Shown: positions 1 to 6,857 of the stretch, piece after piece
Numbering within the stretch: position 1 is the first letter of the stretch
Layout of the letters: each line of letters starts with the position of its first letter
From: Thermostichus vulcanus str. 'Rupite'
GTDB taxonomy: Bacteria; Cyanobacteriota; Cyanobacteriia; Thermostichales; Thermostichaceae
Assembly (NCBI RefSeq): GCF_022848905.1
Contig: NZ_JAFIRA010000002.1
Location: 117,337 to 181,336 of the forward strand
DNA: 64,000 nt
Direction of reading: 5' to 3'
Program-made: the position numbers and the translations under genes
The notes under the pieces: generated by a model
Told to the model about the DNA's origin: nothing
The model's database searches: none
Seen by the model: only the letters and a program-made list of their open reading frames with translations

Positions 1-2
1 TG

Positions 3-71
3 GGAGATGAAGAAGTGGGGGATGAAGAAAGGACAGAGGAGGTCATGGCAGCACCCCAACAAAGACAGTAA
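3..71 (+). CDS. Possible acidic C-terminal tail of a gene entering from the left
   Basis: From base 3 one plus-strand frame is open to a TAA at 69-71 and encodes 22 residues, rich in Glu and Asp at first and ending in APQQRQ. It would converge on the BioD-like gene, whose stop lies 7 bases further on. Only the tail is visible, so no function can be assigned. The open frame is short enough to be chance. Confidence 0.3.
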   Translation, partial: GDEEVGDEERTEEVMAAPQQRQ

Positions 72-77
72 AGCCCC

Positions 78-692
78 CTAGATATAGCCCATTGCCGCTA
101 GAGAATCCGTATCCCAGGTGATCTGTCCTCGCCGATCCCTACGTCCCAACACCGGGATCCCCAACTGAGTTTCCAGGTGTGTGGCCAGGGCCGAATCCCG
201 TTCCTCCCAATCTTCTAGATCCGAAGACACGGGAAAGTCTGGCTGGGATCCCAGCCTTTCACCCGTAGCCGTTGCACGGTCAAATCCTGGCTCACCGAGC
301 AAAACCCAGCCCAAACAGCGGGCCCGCGCCTGGTGCACCAACGCCGCAAAGGCAGCCGCTTGGCTGATTGCTCCCCTCCTTGGCAGCGTCAGCAGAACCG
401 GTAAGTTCCAAGCTCGGGCCAGATCCGCCCAGGTTTGCCCCGCCCCAATCGGATCTGCAAGGCTACCCCTCAAGACCAATAGAGGTTCTGCCCTCCCTTC
501 GTGATTTAAGGTCGAGATCTGCTGCCAAAGATCCCGCAGATGTGCTTCCGTTTGCGCAAGTGGGGCGTAGCCCATGGGATCCCCATTCAGCCAGTGGTAG
601 GAATGCCGAGAGCAAGCGACCCAAGCCTGAGCCACCTCCGCAACACTGGGGATCCCTGGCCCTGCCCAAGTGGCTGCCACCATCACACTCAT
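78..692 (-). CDS. BioD-like (dethiobiotin synthetase-like) protein without P-loop
   Basis: A protein of 204 residues resembling the C-terminal half of dethiobiotin synthetase-type P-loop proteins. The part around residues 70-135 (LVLRGSLADPIG, TWADLARAWNLPVLLTLPRRG, CLGWVLLGEPG) has the 'glory segment, try each donor, LA.GWVLN' layout of BioD. The N-terminus reads MSVMVAATWAGPGIPS, where BioD has a GTDTGVGKT nucleotide loop, so ATP binding of the classical kind looks lost. The start at 692 was chosen because its ATG overlaps the TGA of crr6 (ATGA), indicating translational coupling. Short BioD-like proteins occur in other cyanobacteria; the actual substrate is unknown. Confidence 0.6.
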   Translation of the reverse strand: MSVMVAATWAGPGIPSVAEVAQAWVACSRHSYHWLNGDPMGYAPLAQTEAHLRDLWQQISTLNHEGRAEPLLVLRGSLADPIGAGQTWADLARAWNLPVLLTLPRRGAISQAAAFAALVHQARARCLGWVLLGEPGFDRATATGERLGSQPDFPVSSDLEDWEERDSALATHLETQLGIPVLGRRDRRGQITWDTDSLAAMGYI

Positions 693-1207
693 GCGTCTCC
701 ACCTAAAGTCTCTGCCTCCCACAGGGTCAAAAACTGCGGCTGGATCTCGAAACCAAACACCAAAGCCATATCCCGCAGCATGGAAACCGTTCGCGTCAGC
801 GGAACCGAGTCCTTGTCCAACGGCTGCTGTTTCAGCCAGCGCATCAGCACGAATAGTTTTTGGTAAACAAAGATTTCCAGAGCCTCTGGGTTATAGATGA
901 TCCCTTCGCGGGGGTTAAAGTGATGGGGCACCAACATCGCCGCATAGCGGGCTAGCTCCCCCCGTCGCCAATCGAGAAAGTAGGGGAACCAGGGGTAAAC
1001 CGTATCCCAGCGAATGAACCAGAGGCGTACCTCCGGGATTTCCGACAACTCCCGTGGATCGTCAGGGCTACGCGGGTAGTCAATCACGCATTGCACCTGT
1101 TGGGCAGCCCGAGCGGGATCCGCCATCACGGTTTGCATCAACTCATGTCCCGGAGTCAAATCCAGGGTTTGGATGGCTTTGGCAGATAGGTAAAGGGTGA
1201 TCGGCAC
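689..1207 (-). CDS. crr6: Crr6 family NDH-1 assembly factor (NdhI maturation)
   Basis: A protein of 172 residues matching the chlororespiratory reduction 6 family, needed in cyanobacteria and chloroplasts for assembly of the NDH-1 hydrophilic arm, through NdhI maturation. Recognisable blocks are DYPRSPDDPRELSEIPEVRL, WFIRWDTVYPWFPYFLDW, the ELARYAAMLVPHHF block and NPEALEIFVYQKLFVLMRWL. The open frame continues far upstream, but that extension overlaps cobU in a low-complexity shadow frame, so the GTG at 1205-1207 (MPITLYLS) fits the family length. No strong Shine-Dalgarno precedes it. The stop overlaps the start of the BioD-like gene. Confidence 0.85.
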   Translation of the reverse strand: MPITLYLSAKAIQTLDLTPGHELMQTVMADPARAAQQVQCVIDYPRSPDDPRELSEIPEVRLWFIRWDTVYPWFPYFLDWRRGELARYAAMLVPHHFNPREGIIYNPEALEIFVYQKLFVLMRWLKQQPLDKDSVPLTRTVSMLRDMALVFGFEIQPQFLTLWEAETLGGDA

Positions 1208-1275
1208 AATTTCACAGCTAGGCGAGCACACTTGAAACAAAGCCGGGGATGTTTCACCACGTGGCCTTCTGCAGC

Positions 1276-1842
1276 TTATCGCAGCTCTGGAGCACCGGGA
1301 TCCCCCACCTGCTCCACCGGGATCCCTAGGCGGCTGATCTCCAGGGCAAAACCCGCCGTTACCAAAAAGACCTGATCCGCCACACCTGCGACTTTCTGGG
1401 TTAACTCCCCCAACCGATCCCGAAACAACCGACCCATCGGGTAGGCTGGCACAACCCCCCACCCCACCTCCTCCGCCACCACAATCACCCACCCCGTAAA
1501 GTTCTCCAGGCTGGCCAGAAAAGACTGCACCCAGGGATCCCATTCTGAGGGGAAATAGTCTAATCCCTGCGCCACCCAACCCCCCAAGGAATCTACCAGC
1601 ACACAGCAAGGTTGAGGGAGATCCCGTAGGCTGAAATCCAGTCCTGTTTCCCGAGTTTGCCAACTGGAGGGGCGCCGCTGCTGATGCTGTTGAACCCGTT
1701 CTGCCCATTCCGAATCGCTTGCTGGATCAGGTTTAGGCCCAGTCGCCAGATACAGCACCGATAAACCCGAAACCGTCGCCAGCTTTTCGGCCAGACGACT
1801 TTTGCCAGAGCGAACCGGGCCACAAATCAGGACAATCGGCAT
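1276..1842 (-). CDS. cobU: Bifunctional adenosylcobinamide kinase / adenosylcobinamide-phosphate guanylyltransferase
   Basis: A protein of 188 residues. CobU phosphorylates adenosylcobinamide and then attaches GMP, giving AdoCbi-GDP for nucleotide-loop assembly of cobalamin (pseudocobalamin in cyanobacteria). The N-terminal P-loop GPVRSGKS sits at residues 8-15. HQQRRPSSWQT contains the His of the family that carries the guanylyl intermediate. CCVLVDSLGGWVAQ corresponds to the Walker B region, and VVAEEVGWGVVPAYPMGRLFRDRLG is the conserved 'N/E-E-V-G-x-G-I-V-P' block (here split over residues near 125-150). A longer frame exists upstream, but the start at 1842 places the P-loop at its usual position. 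It lies 68 bp upstream of crr6 on the same strand. Confidence 0.9.
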   Translation of the reverse strand: MPIVLICGPVRSGKSRLAEKLATVSGLSVLYLATGPKPDPASDSEWAERVQQHQQRRPSSWQTRETGLDFSLRDLPQPCCVLVDSLGGWVAQGLDYFPSEWDPWVQSFLASLENFTGWVIVVAEEVGWGVVPAYPMGRLFRDRLGELTQKVAGVADQVFLVTAGFALEISRLGIPVEQVGDPGAPELR

Positions 1843-1890
1843 GGGGGTTAGGATGGGAACACATTCACCTAGGGTAACGAGAGCCTTGCC

Positions 1891-2166
1891 ATGCAAGACA
1901 GACAGGATATCCAAAAAGATTCGAAAAAAGCAGCCTCTCAGTTCCCTTCGGCTCTGGGGATTGATCTTGCCCTCAGCTTGATCACTGTCCCGATTTTGCT
2001 GGGTTTGGTTGTAGCGGATCAAGCCAGAAAATGGCTGGGATCCCTCACCTGGGAGGATCCCGGTTGGTGGTTGGGGGAGCGGCTTCCCAACTTAGACAAC
2101 ACCACCCTCCAGGCCCGTCAGCAACAGAGGCAAAACCCTGCTCCCCTTGACCTTCAGGATCCTTGA
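1891..2166 (+). CDS. Small putative membrane protein, conserved-looking hypothetical
   Basis: A protein of 91 residues with one strongly hydrophobic stretch (about residues 23-42, GIDLALSLITVPILLGLVVA) and a short polar tail with LGERLPNLD. It resembles small cyanobacterial membrane proteins of the 'GIDLALSL...GDRLPVL' type, which have no assigned role. It is divergent from cobU, 48 bp away, and 48 bp upstream of the next gene on the same strand. The ribosome site is weak. Presence as a real gene is moderately supported by the membrane segment and by sitting cleanly between genes. Confidence 0.55.
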   Translation: MQDRQDIQKDSKKAASQFPSALGIDLALSLITVPILLGLVVADQARKWLGSLTWEDPGWWLGERLPNLDNTTLQARQQQRQNPAPLDLQDP

Positions 2167-2214
2167 CCTTTCGTATCATGGATAAAGCAGTCTGAGTAGC
2201 AGGAGCCCCGTCCG

Positions 2215-3000
2215 TTGAGGAGCCGAGCCACACCATCACGAGATCTCACCTCCACACTCTCTGGGGTGTTGCTCTGGTTGAGTGCGTTTCTCTTCACAGC
2301 TGTGTTGAGTGCTTGTCTAGGTTATCTGTTTGGCCAACGAGCCCTCTCAGGGGTTTCTTCACCCGTTACTGACTCTGGCAATGCTGCGACTTCTGGCGAA
2401 GTCCGGGATCCTCGCACAGTGCCCTTGGTTAACGAAGCGCAAGTGATTACTGAAGCTGAGGCCAAACTCAAACCTCCTCCCACCCCAACGCCTCTGGTCG
2501 CCGCTACCCCCCCTCCGACCCCAACGCCAACCCCGACCCCCACCCCCAGCCTTTCCCCGGAGCTGGCGGAGGCCCCCACGCCTCCACCGACGCCGGTTGC
2601 TGCTACTCCAACTCCACCCCCAACTCCAACACCCTCTCCAGTCATTCGCACCCCTCCGCCTCAGCAAATTGCTGCTAGCGGGCAGGTTTCTATGCAGGTA
2701 CTCTCAGCTCGTCGAGAGGGAGGTCAGGTGGTTCTCAATGTGGCCATGCAAAACAACTCAGCGGAAACGGTGCGCTTCCTCTACAGCTTCATGAACATCA
2801 CCGATGACAATGGACGGGCGATCAATGCCCTTACCCAGGGTCTGCCCGGGGAACTGCCCCCCAATAGTCAGGTGTTTCAGGGAACCATCCGTATCCCCGC
2901 TTCTAGCCTGGCCGGATCCCGGGCACTGTCGGTGAGCTTAGCGGATTACCCTAGCCGACGCCACCAGTTGAGAGTGAGTGGGATCCCTGTGCCGCAGTAG
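2215..3000 (+). CDS. Membrane-anchored protein with Pro/Thr-rich linker
   Basis: A protein of 261 residues, function not recognised. Residues 14-40 form one membrane anchor (VLLWLSAFLFTAVLSACLGYLF). Residues about 85-150 are a Pro-Thr repeat linker (TPTPTPT, PPPTP). The last 100 residues form a small beta-rich domain (VSMQVLSARREGGQVVLNVAMQ) similar in feel to DUF4352-type extracytoplasmic domains. The likely topology is an anchored periplasmic domain on a flexible spacer. The start is TTG at 2215, preceded by AGGAG at 2201-2205. The Pro-Thr codons make this stretch a low-complexity repeat at the DNA level too. Confidence 0.7.
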   Translation: MRSRATPSRDLTSTLSGVLLWLSAFLFTAVLSACLGYLFGQRALSGVSSPVTDSGNAATSGEVRDPRTVPLVNEAQVITEAEAKLKPPPTPTPLVAATPPPTPTPTPTPTPSLSPELAEAPTPPPTPVAATPTPPPTPTPSPVIRTPPPQQIAASGQVSMQVLSARREGGQVVLNVAMQNNSAETVRFLYSFMNITDDNGRAINALTQGLPGELPPNSQVFQGTIRIPASSLAGSRALSVSLADYPSRRHQLRVSGIPVPQ

Positions 3001-3002
3001 GC

Positions 3003-3229
3003 TTACAGCCCTTTTGCGAGTTTTCTACAACAATGCTTGTGTCCCTGACAGCTTTTGGAATGAGGGACTGGGTTACATATGTACCCTGTGCAGGGTGACT
3101 AGCATTGCCCCATGGGCCGCCATGACCCTCCGGGTCGTCCGTAGGACAATGACCCTCCCGTCCGTAGGACGAGAGGCGTTGGCAAAGCAGACAGACGCGC
3201 TAGCGTGCCCTGGGTGCAAAGGGCTATAA
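3003..3229 (-). repeat. MITE-like interspersed repeat, copy R1
   Basis: A non-coding block bounded by TTACAGCCCTTTTGC on the left and TGCAAAGGGCTATAA on the right, i.e. imperfect terminal inverted repeats. Read on the minus strand, its interior (GGGCACGCTAGCGCG, CCAACGCCTCTCGTCCTACG, GGCGGCCCATGGGGCAA) closely matches copy R6 at 55305. It contains a near-tandem duplication of about 25 bp around ATGACCCTCC...GTCCGTAGGAC (3121-3172). It ends 1 bp before the yggT stop. Confidence 0.7.
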
Positions 3230-3230
3230 C

Positions 3231-3515
3231 TCAGTGCAAAGCCATCGTCAGCAATCCCTGCTGTCCCAGCAAGATCTCCCGCAATAAAGTAACCAAGCCT
3301 ACCCAAACGACCGGGGCCATATCTACTCCTCCCAAAGGGGGGATCAGCTTGCGAGTTGGCCGCAGCAGAAATTCCGTTGCCCCGATCACCCAGGAGTAGG
3401 GCAGACGGGAAGTATCCAGTTGTGGGTACCAAGAAAGAAAGATCCGCAGTACGAACAGCAGGGTGTAAATTGCCAGCAATGGGCTAAGCACCCAAGAGGT
3501 AATAATCGGCAGCAT
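3231..3515 (-). CDS. YggT family (Ycf19-like) membrane protein
   Basis: A protein of 94 residues with two membrane helices separated by a positively charged amphipathic stretch. LFVLRIFLSWYPQLDTSRLP, followed by FLLRPTRKLIPPLGGVDMAP, is the hallmark of YggT/Ycf19 proteins (the RP..R..IPP motif). In cyanobacteria and plastids this family is implicated in membrane organisation, cell division or nucleoid distribution (known for relatives, inferred here). The start at 3515 (MLPIITSW) matches the normal length of about 95; the open frame extends to 3641 but with no family-like sequence. Repeat R1 directly abuts the stop. Confidence 0.85.
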   Translation of the reverse strand: MLPIITSWVLSPLLAIYTLLFVLRIFLSWYPQLDTSRLPYSWVIGATEFLLRPTRKLIPPLGGVDMAPVVWVGLVTLLREILLGQQGLLTMALH

Positions 3516-3829
3516 AGATTGCCCAGGCAACAGGTTTGCAGGTTGAGGTTCCTTCCATTGTGACAGCCTGCCGGGATCCCGCGATAGCCCTATACTCAGC
3601 AGGCAGGGCTCGGTCAGCACTCCAGAGGGGATCCCTGTCAAAACTGTTTTGGATTTTTCTTTAGGATCTCAACCCGACGGTTACCCTTAGACCGCTATGC
3701 CGAAGGGAAAATCCTCCGAAACCCTCAACTCTTTTGCCGGAAATGGCCCCAACTGCCCGAGTTTGGGATAGCACTGGGAAGACTAACGGCATAATGGTCG
3801 TATCTCGCTGGACTTTAGGCAGGGATCCC
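3516..3829. other. Intergenic region between yggT and the pil operon
   Basis: A stretch of 314 bp between divergent genes, presumably carrying both promoters. I see two GGGATCCC palindromes (around 3575 and 3629), no RNA gene and no terminator. An in-frame ATG at 3794 could extend the PatA-type gene upstream, but the family start fits 3830. Confidence 0.4.
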
Positions 3830-4972
3830 ATGCAAGGGAAACTACAAGAGATCGATATCCGCAGTATCCTCCAGCTGATCGAGTTGGGCCAGCGCACCGG
3901 GGAGCTTTTCGTAGAGGCCAGCCCCTCCGCCTACTGGTTTGTGTTTTTCCTCAACGGGCGGATCATCTATGCTTCCGACACCGAAGGTAACATCACCCGC
4001 CTGCGAGACTACCTGCACCGGTTCAAGGTGGAAGCCGCCCTCGACCAAATCCAAATCCCCCACAAGGCCGCCGTCAACGCTCCCGAGTACAACCGCCTCT
4101 GGGCTTTGCTGGAAAACCACAAACTCAACCCCAACCAAGGCAAACAGATCCTCCTGAGCATGGTACGGGAAGTGCTCTTCGATCTGCTCAGCCTCCACCA
4201 CGGTTCCTTTATTTTCGAGGCCGGATCCCCGTTAGCCCCCCAGCTCACCACCTTCCCCGTTACCCCGCTTCTGACGGAGATCGTGACGCAAGTGCAGGAA
4301 TGGAAAAAGTTATACCCTTACATCCAAACCCCCAACCAAGCCCCCACCATCCTCAACCCCACCCCTTTGCAGCAAAACCTGCCTGCTCCTGTTTTCAAGG
4401 CCTTAAGCGAGTGGTCAAATGGGAAAACCAGTATCCGCCAAATGGGGCGTTACCTCGGTCGAGATACCCTGACTGTAGCCAAAGCCATCTACCCCTATGT
4501 TCGCCAAGGGGCCATTCAACTGTCGGAGCCTATCCTGATCGCAGAGCCTAAACCCAGTCGTCCTCTTAGCCTGAGCGGCAAACCCAGCCACATCCTCTGC
4601 ATCGACGACTCTATGGCCATCCAAAAAAACGTGGAGTTTATCTTGCAAAACGAAGGTTATCAGGTGACCACCATTGGCAACCCCCTCAAGGCGCTCGGGC
4701 AGGTGTTTCTCCTCAATCCCGACATGATCCTCTGTGATGTGGCCATGCCCAAACTGGATGGCTACGAGCTGTGTGCCATGTTGCGCAAGTCCAGCCAATT
4801 TCGTCAAACCCCCATGATCATGCTGACTGGCAAAGATGGCTTCACCGACCGCATCAAAGCCCGCATGGCCGGAGCCAATGAATTCCTCAGCAAGCCTTTC
4901 TCGGAGAAGGAATTGTTGACCATTGTCGAATCTTATGTTGGCCCTCCTCCGAAACGGGGCCCCAGTGAGTAA
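3830..4972 (+). CDS. PatA/PilG-type response regulator (DUF4388/PATAN + REC)
   Basis: A protein of 380 residues and first gene of the chemosensory operon. The N-terminal PATAN (DUF4388) domain starts at once with EIDIRSILQLIELGQRTGEL and carries the FFLNGRIIYA strand. The C-terminal receiver domain begins near residue 258 (HILCIDDSMAIQKN), with the phospho-acceptor Asp at about 303 in LCDVAMPKLDGYE and the conserved Thr/Lys in MLTGKD and LSKPF. PatA/PixG/PilG proteins act as output regulators of type IV pilus motility in cyanobacteria. The start at 3830 is chosen because family members begin just before the ELGQRTGEL block; a longer frame opens at 3734. Confidence 0.85.
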   Translation: MQGKLQEIDIRSILQLIELGQRTGELFVEASPSAYWFVFFLNGRIIYASDTEGNITRLRDYLHRFKVEAALDQIQIPHKAAVNAPEYNRLWALLENHKLNPNQGKQILLSMVREVLFDLLSLHHGSFIFEAGSPLAPQLTTFPVTPLLTEIVTQVQEWKKLYPYIQTPNQAPTILNPTPLQQNLPAPVFKALSEWSNGKTSIRQMGRYLGRDTLTVAKAIYPYVRQGAIQLSEPILIAEPKPSRPLSLSGKPSHILCIDDSMAIQKNVEFILQNEGYQVTTIGNPLKALGQVFLLNPDMILCDVAMPKLDGYELCAMLRKSSQFRQTPMIMLTGKDGFTDRIKARMAGANEFLSKPFSEKELLTIVESYVGPPPKRGPSE

Positions 4973-5180
4973 GTGCCCGTCAGTAAGCGGCAGTGAGGCA
5001 AAGGGGTGGCAGCCAAACCCTCACAAAGGGGAAATACTGGACAGAGGGATAAACCCATCGAAACAATAGGGGTAGCACAGCCAACCTAAAATCAGGGAGC
5101 TGGGGTGAGGTTAGAGACCCATCTCAGTAGCTGCGGCGGTTGCTTGGGGGTACAACAAAAACAACAGGAGCAAGACAACG

Positions 5181-5555
5181 ATGAAAGTGCTGGTGGTGGA
5201 TGACAACCGTACCTACCTGGAGACCATTTCCAGTCTGCTTTCCGACAGTGGTTTGGAAGTCTCAACAGCTATGGATGGTGTAGAAGCCATGGATGCCATC
5301 CGTGAGCAAAAACCAGACTTAGTAGTGCTGGATGTGGTGATGCCGCGCATGAATGGCTACGAGGTGTGTCGAGAAGTGAAGGGGGATGAAAGTACCAAGC
5401 ACATTCGCATCGTCATGTGCTCCACCAAAGATCAAGCCTTTGACATTGAGTGGGCGAAGCGCAACCAGGCGGATGCCTATGTCACCAAGCCCTTCAAACC
5501 TCAGGAATTGTTAGCGACTATCAAAAATCAGTTGCGGGAGATCAACCGGAAATGA
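5181..5555 (+). CDS. CheY-like response regulator, first of a tandem pair
   Basis: A stand-alone receiver domain of 124 residues: VVDDN at the N-terminus, phospho-acceptor Asp51 in VVLDVVMPRMNGYEVC, MCSTK in place of the switch Thr/Ser and VTKPFKPQEL with the invariant Lys. It is a PilH/PixH-like CheY that would accept phosphate from the CheA encoded at the end of this operon. It overlaps the next cheY by 4 bp (ATGA), so the two are translationally coupled. It is clearly a paralogue of the downstream copy, not an exact duplicate. A 208-bp gap with AGGAG at about 5167 precedes it. Confidence 0.85.
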   Translation: MKVLVVDDNRTYLETISSLLSDSGLEVSTAMDGVEAMDAIREQKPDLVVLDVVMPRMNGYEVCREVKGDESTKHIRIVMCSTKDQAFDIEWAKRNQADAYVTKPFKPQELLATIKNQLREINRK

Positions 5556-5917
5556 GTCGTGTTTTGGTTGTAGAAGACAGCCAATCTCAGCGGGAGATGA
5601 TCAGTAACTTGCTGAAGCAGAGCGGTCTAGAGGTGACCGTTGTTGCGGATGGATTGGAAGCTCTGGAAGCGGTGCAGGGCGAAAGGCCGGATTTAATCGT
5701 GTTGGATATTGTCATGCCACGCATGAATGGCTACGAAGTGTGCCGCCGCCTAAAAGCGGATCCCCTCACCCAAAAAACACCGATTGTGATGTGTTCATCC
5801 AAGGGGGAAGAATTTGATCGGTATTGGGGGATCCGGCAGGGGGCTGATGCCTATATTGCCAAACCCTTTCAGCCCCAAGAATTAGTGGGTACGATTAAAC
5901 AATTGTTGAGAGGTTAA
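5552..5917 (+). CDS. pilH: PilH-like CheY response regulator
   Basis: A receiver-only protein of 121 residues with VEDSQSQ, phospho-acceptor Asp52 in IVLDIVMPRMNGYEVCRRLK, MCSSKGEEFDRYWG and IAKPFQPQELVGTIKQLLRG. This is very close to cyanobacterial PilH of the tax3/pil cluster. The start was set at 5552 from the ATGA overlap with the preceding cheY; an earlier in-frame start at 5450 lies within that gene and gives a nonsense N-terminus. Together with the neighbour it gives the pathway two competing phosphate acceptors, one of which may be a sink (inference). Confidence 0.85.
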   Translation: MSRVLVVEDSQSQREMISNLLKQSGLEVTVVADGLEALEAVQGERPDLIVLDIVMPRMNGYEVCRRLKADPLTQKTPIVMCSSKGEEFDRYWGIRQGADAYIAKPFQPQELVGTIKQLLRG

Positions 5918-6035
5918 GAACTGCCCGTGACCCATCCCTTCCGGTGATGCCCGAAAGGTGTGCTGTATTCGAGCACTCTTGGAGAAGGGCAGGCTGACCA
6001 CTCATATGCATCAAACCATCACGCGGGGGAGCGTC

Positions 6036-6554
6036 ATGCTGGGGGATCTGGATTTATTAATGGGGGATGAGACCCAAGAATTGCAGGAGATAGAGGCCCC
6101 AGAAGGGGAGCTATTCCTGAAGTTCAAGGTGTCGACTGGAGAGCAATTTGCCCTGCCAGCAGTTTCGGTGGTGGAGGTGATGAGCATCGGGCCTGAGAAA
6201 ATTACTCCCATGCCCAATGTGGCACCTGTTTTGCTCGGCACCCTCAATCTGCGGGGTGAAATTATTTGGGTTGCTGATCTCGGGCAGTTTTTGGGAATTA
6301 GCCCCCCCCTGAATGTGGATCGCACTGAGCTGCCAGTGGTGGCGATCATGGAGCAACAAGATTTGCTCATGGGCCTGGCTGTGGATTTAATTGTGGGCAT
6401 GGAGTGGCTGAAAACCGAATCGGTACGGCCTGCTCTCACGGCCCCCGAAGCCATGGCTCCCTTTCTGCGGGGGGAATGGATGGTGGCCGAGACAGGGTTA
6501 ACCTTGCCATTGCTGGATCAGTCAGCCATCCTGAGATCTAATCGTTGGGGTTGA
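6036..6554 (+). CDS. pilI: CheW-domain adaptor (PilI-like)
   Basis: A CheW protein of 172 residues that should couple the MCP (6858) to the CheA (9531). CheW features: FLKFKVSTGEQFALPAVSVVEVM, the PNVAPVLLGTLNLRGEIIWVADLG core containing the N-L-R-G signature, and the VGMEWL strand. The start at 6036 is chosen because a GGGGGAG ribosome site lies 4-10 bases upstream and the extension to 5958 adds an unrelated Arg-rich leader. The gene order PatA-CheY-CheY-CheW-MCP-CheA is that of the cyanobacterial pil/pix clusters. Confidence 0.85.
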   Translation: MLGDLDLLMGDETQELQEIEAPEGELFLKFKVSTGEQFALPAVSVVEVMSIGPEKITPMPNVAPVLLGTLNLRGEIIWVADLGQFLGISPPLNVDRTELPVVAIMEQQDLLMGLAVDLIVGMEWLKTESVRPALTAPEAMAPFLRGEWMVAETGLTLPLLDQSAILRSNRWG

Positions 6555-6857
6555 TGAAGCGTCGGCGGGGAGAGGGTGTATAGTTCGTATCAAACGATCC
6601 GATCGAACCCATTTTGGATGGGGAAAGCTGAGATACCCTTAACCCTTGACGGACAGTCACCCGGTTCTCTAGGGTGCCTCTTCCCGTAGCTTCCCCAAAG
6701 CAGAGGCTAGAGATTTGAAAGGCAGAGGCCGCAGACCCCACTGGGGAGATGACTCATATATACCACGAGGGGTTCTGAGGTATGGGTGTTGAGGAGAGTT
6801 CCGTTAAATCCGTGTTAGTGCGCGAACAGAGGTAACGAAGCAGTGAAGGGAGGATCC
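6555..6857. other. Intergenic gap inside the chemosensory operon
   Basis: A stretch of 303 bp between pilI and pilJ. A 67-codon minus-strand frame (6538-6741) is not convincing as a gene. The tract ACTCATATATACCACG near 6750 is AT-rich relative to its surroundings and could be a promoter for pilJ-pilL; no clear -35/-10 pair or hairpin terminator was identified. Confidence 0.3.

Noticed and set aside
3205..3432. Small frames inside and beside repeat R1
   Set aside because: They overlap the MITE-like repeat or the yggT antisense and contain no conserved sequence.
6538..6741. 67-codon minus-strand frame after pilI
   Set aside because: No recognisable domain, antisense to the pilI end, no ribosome site; composition looks random.
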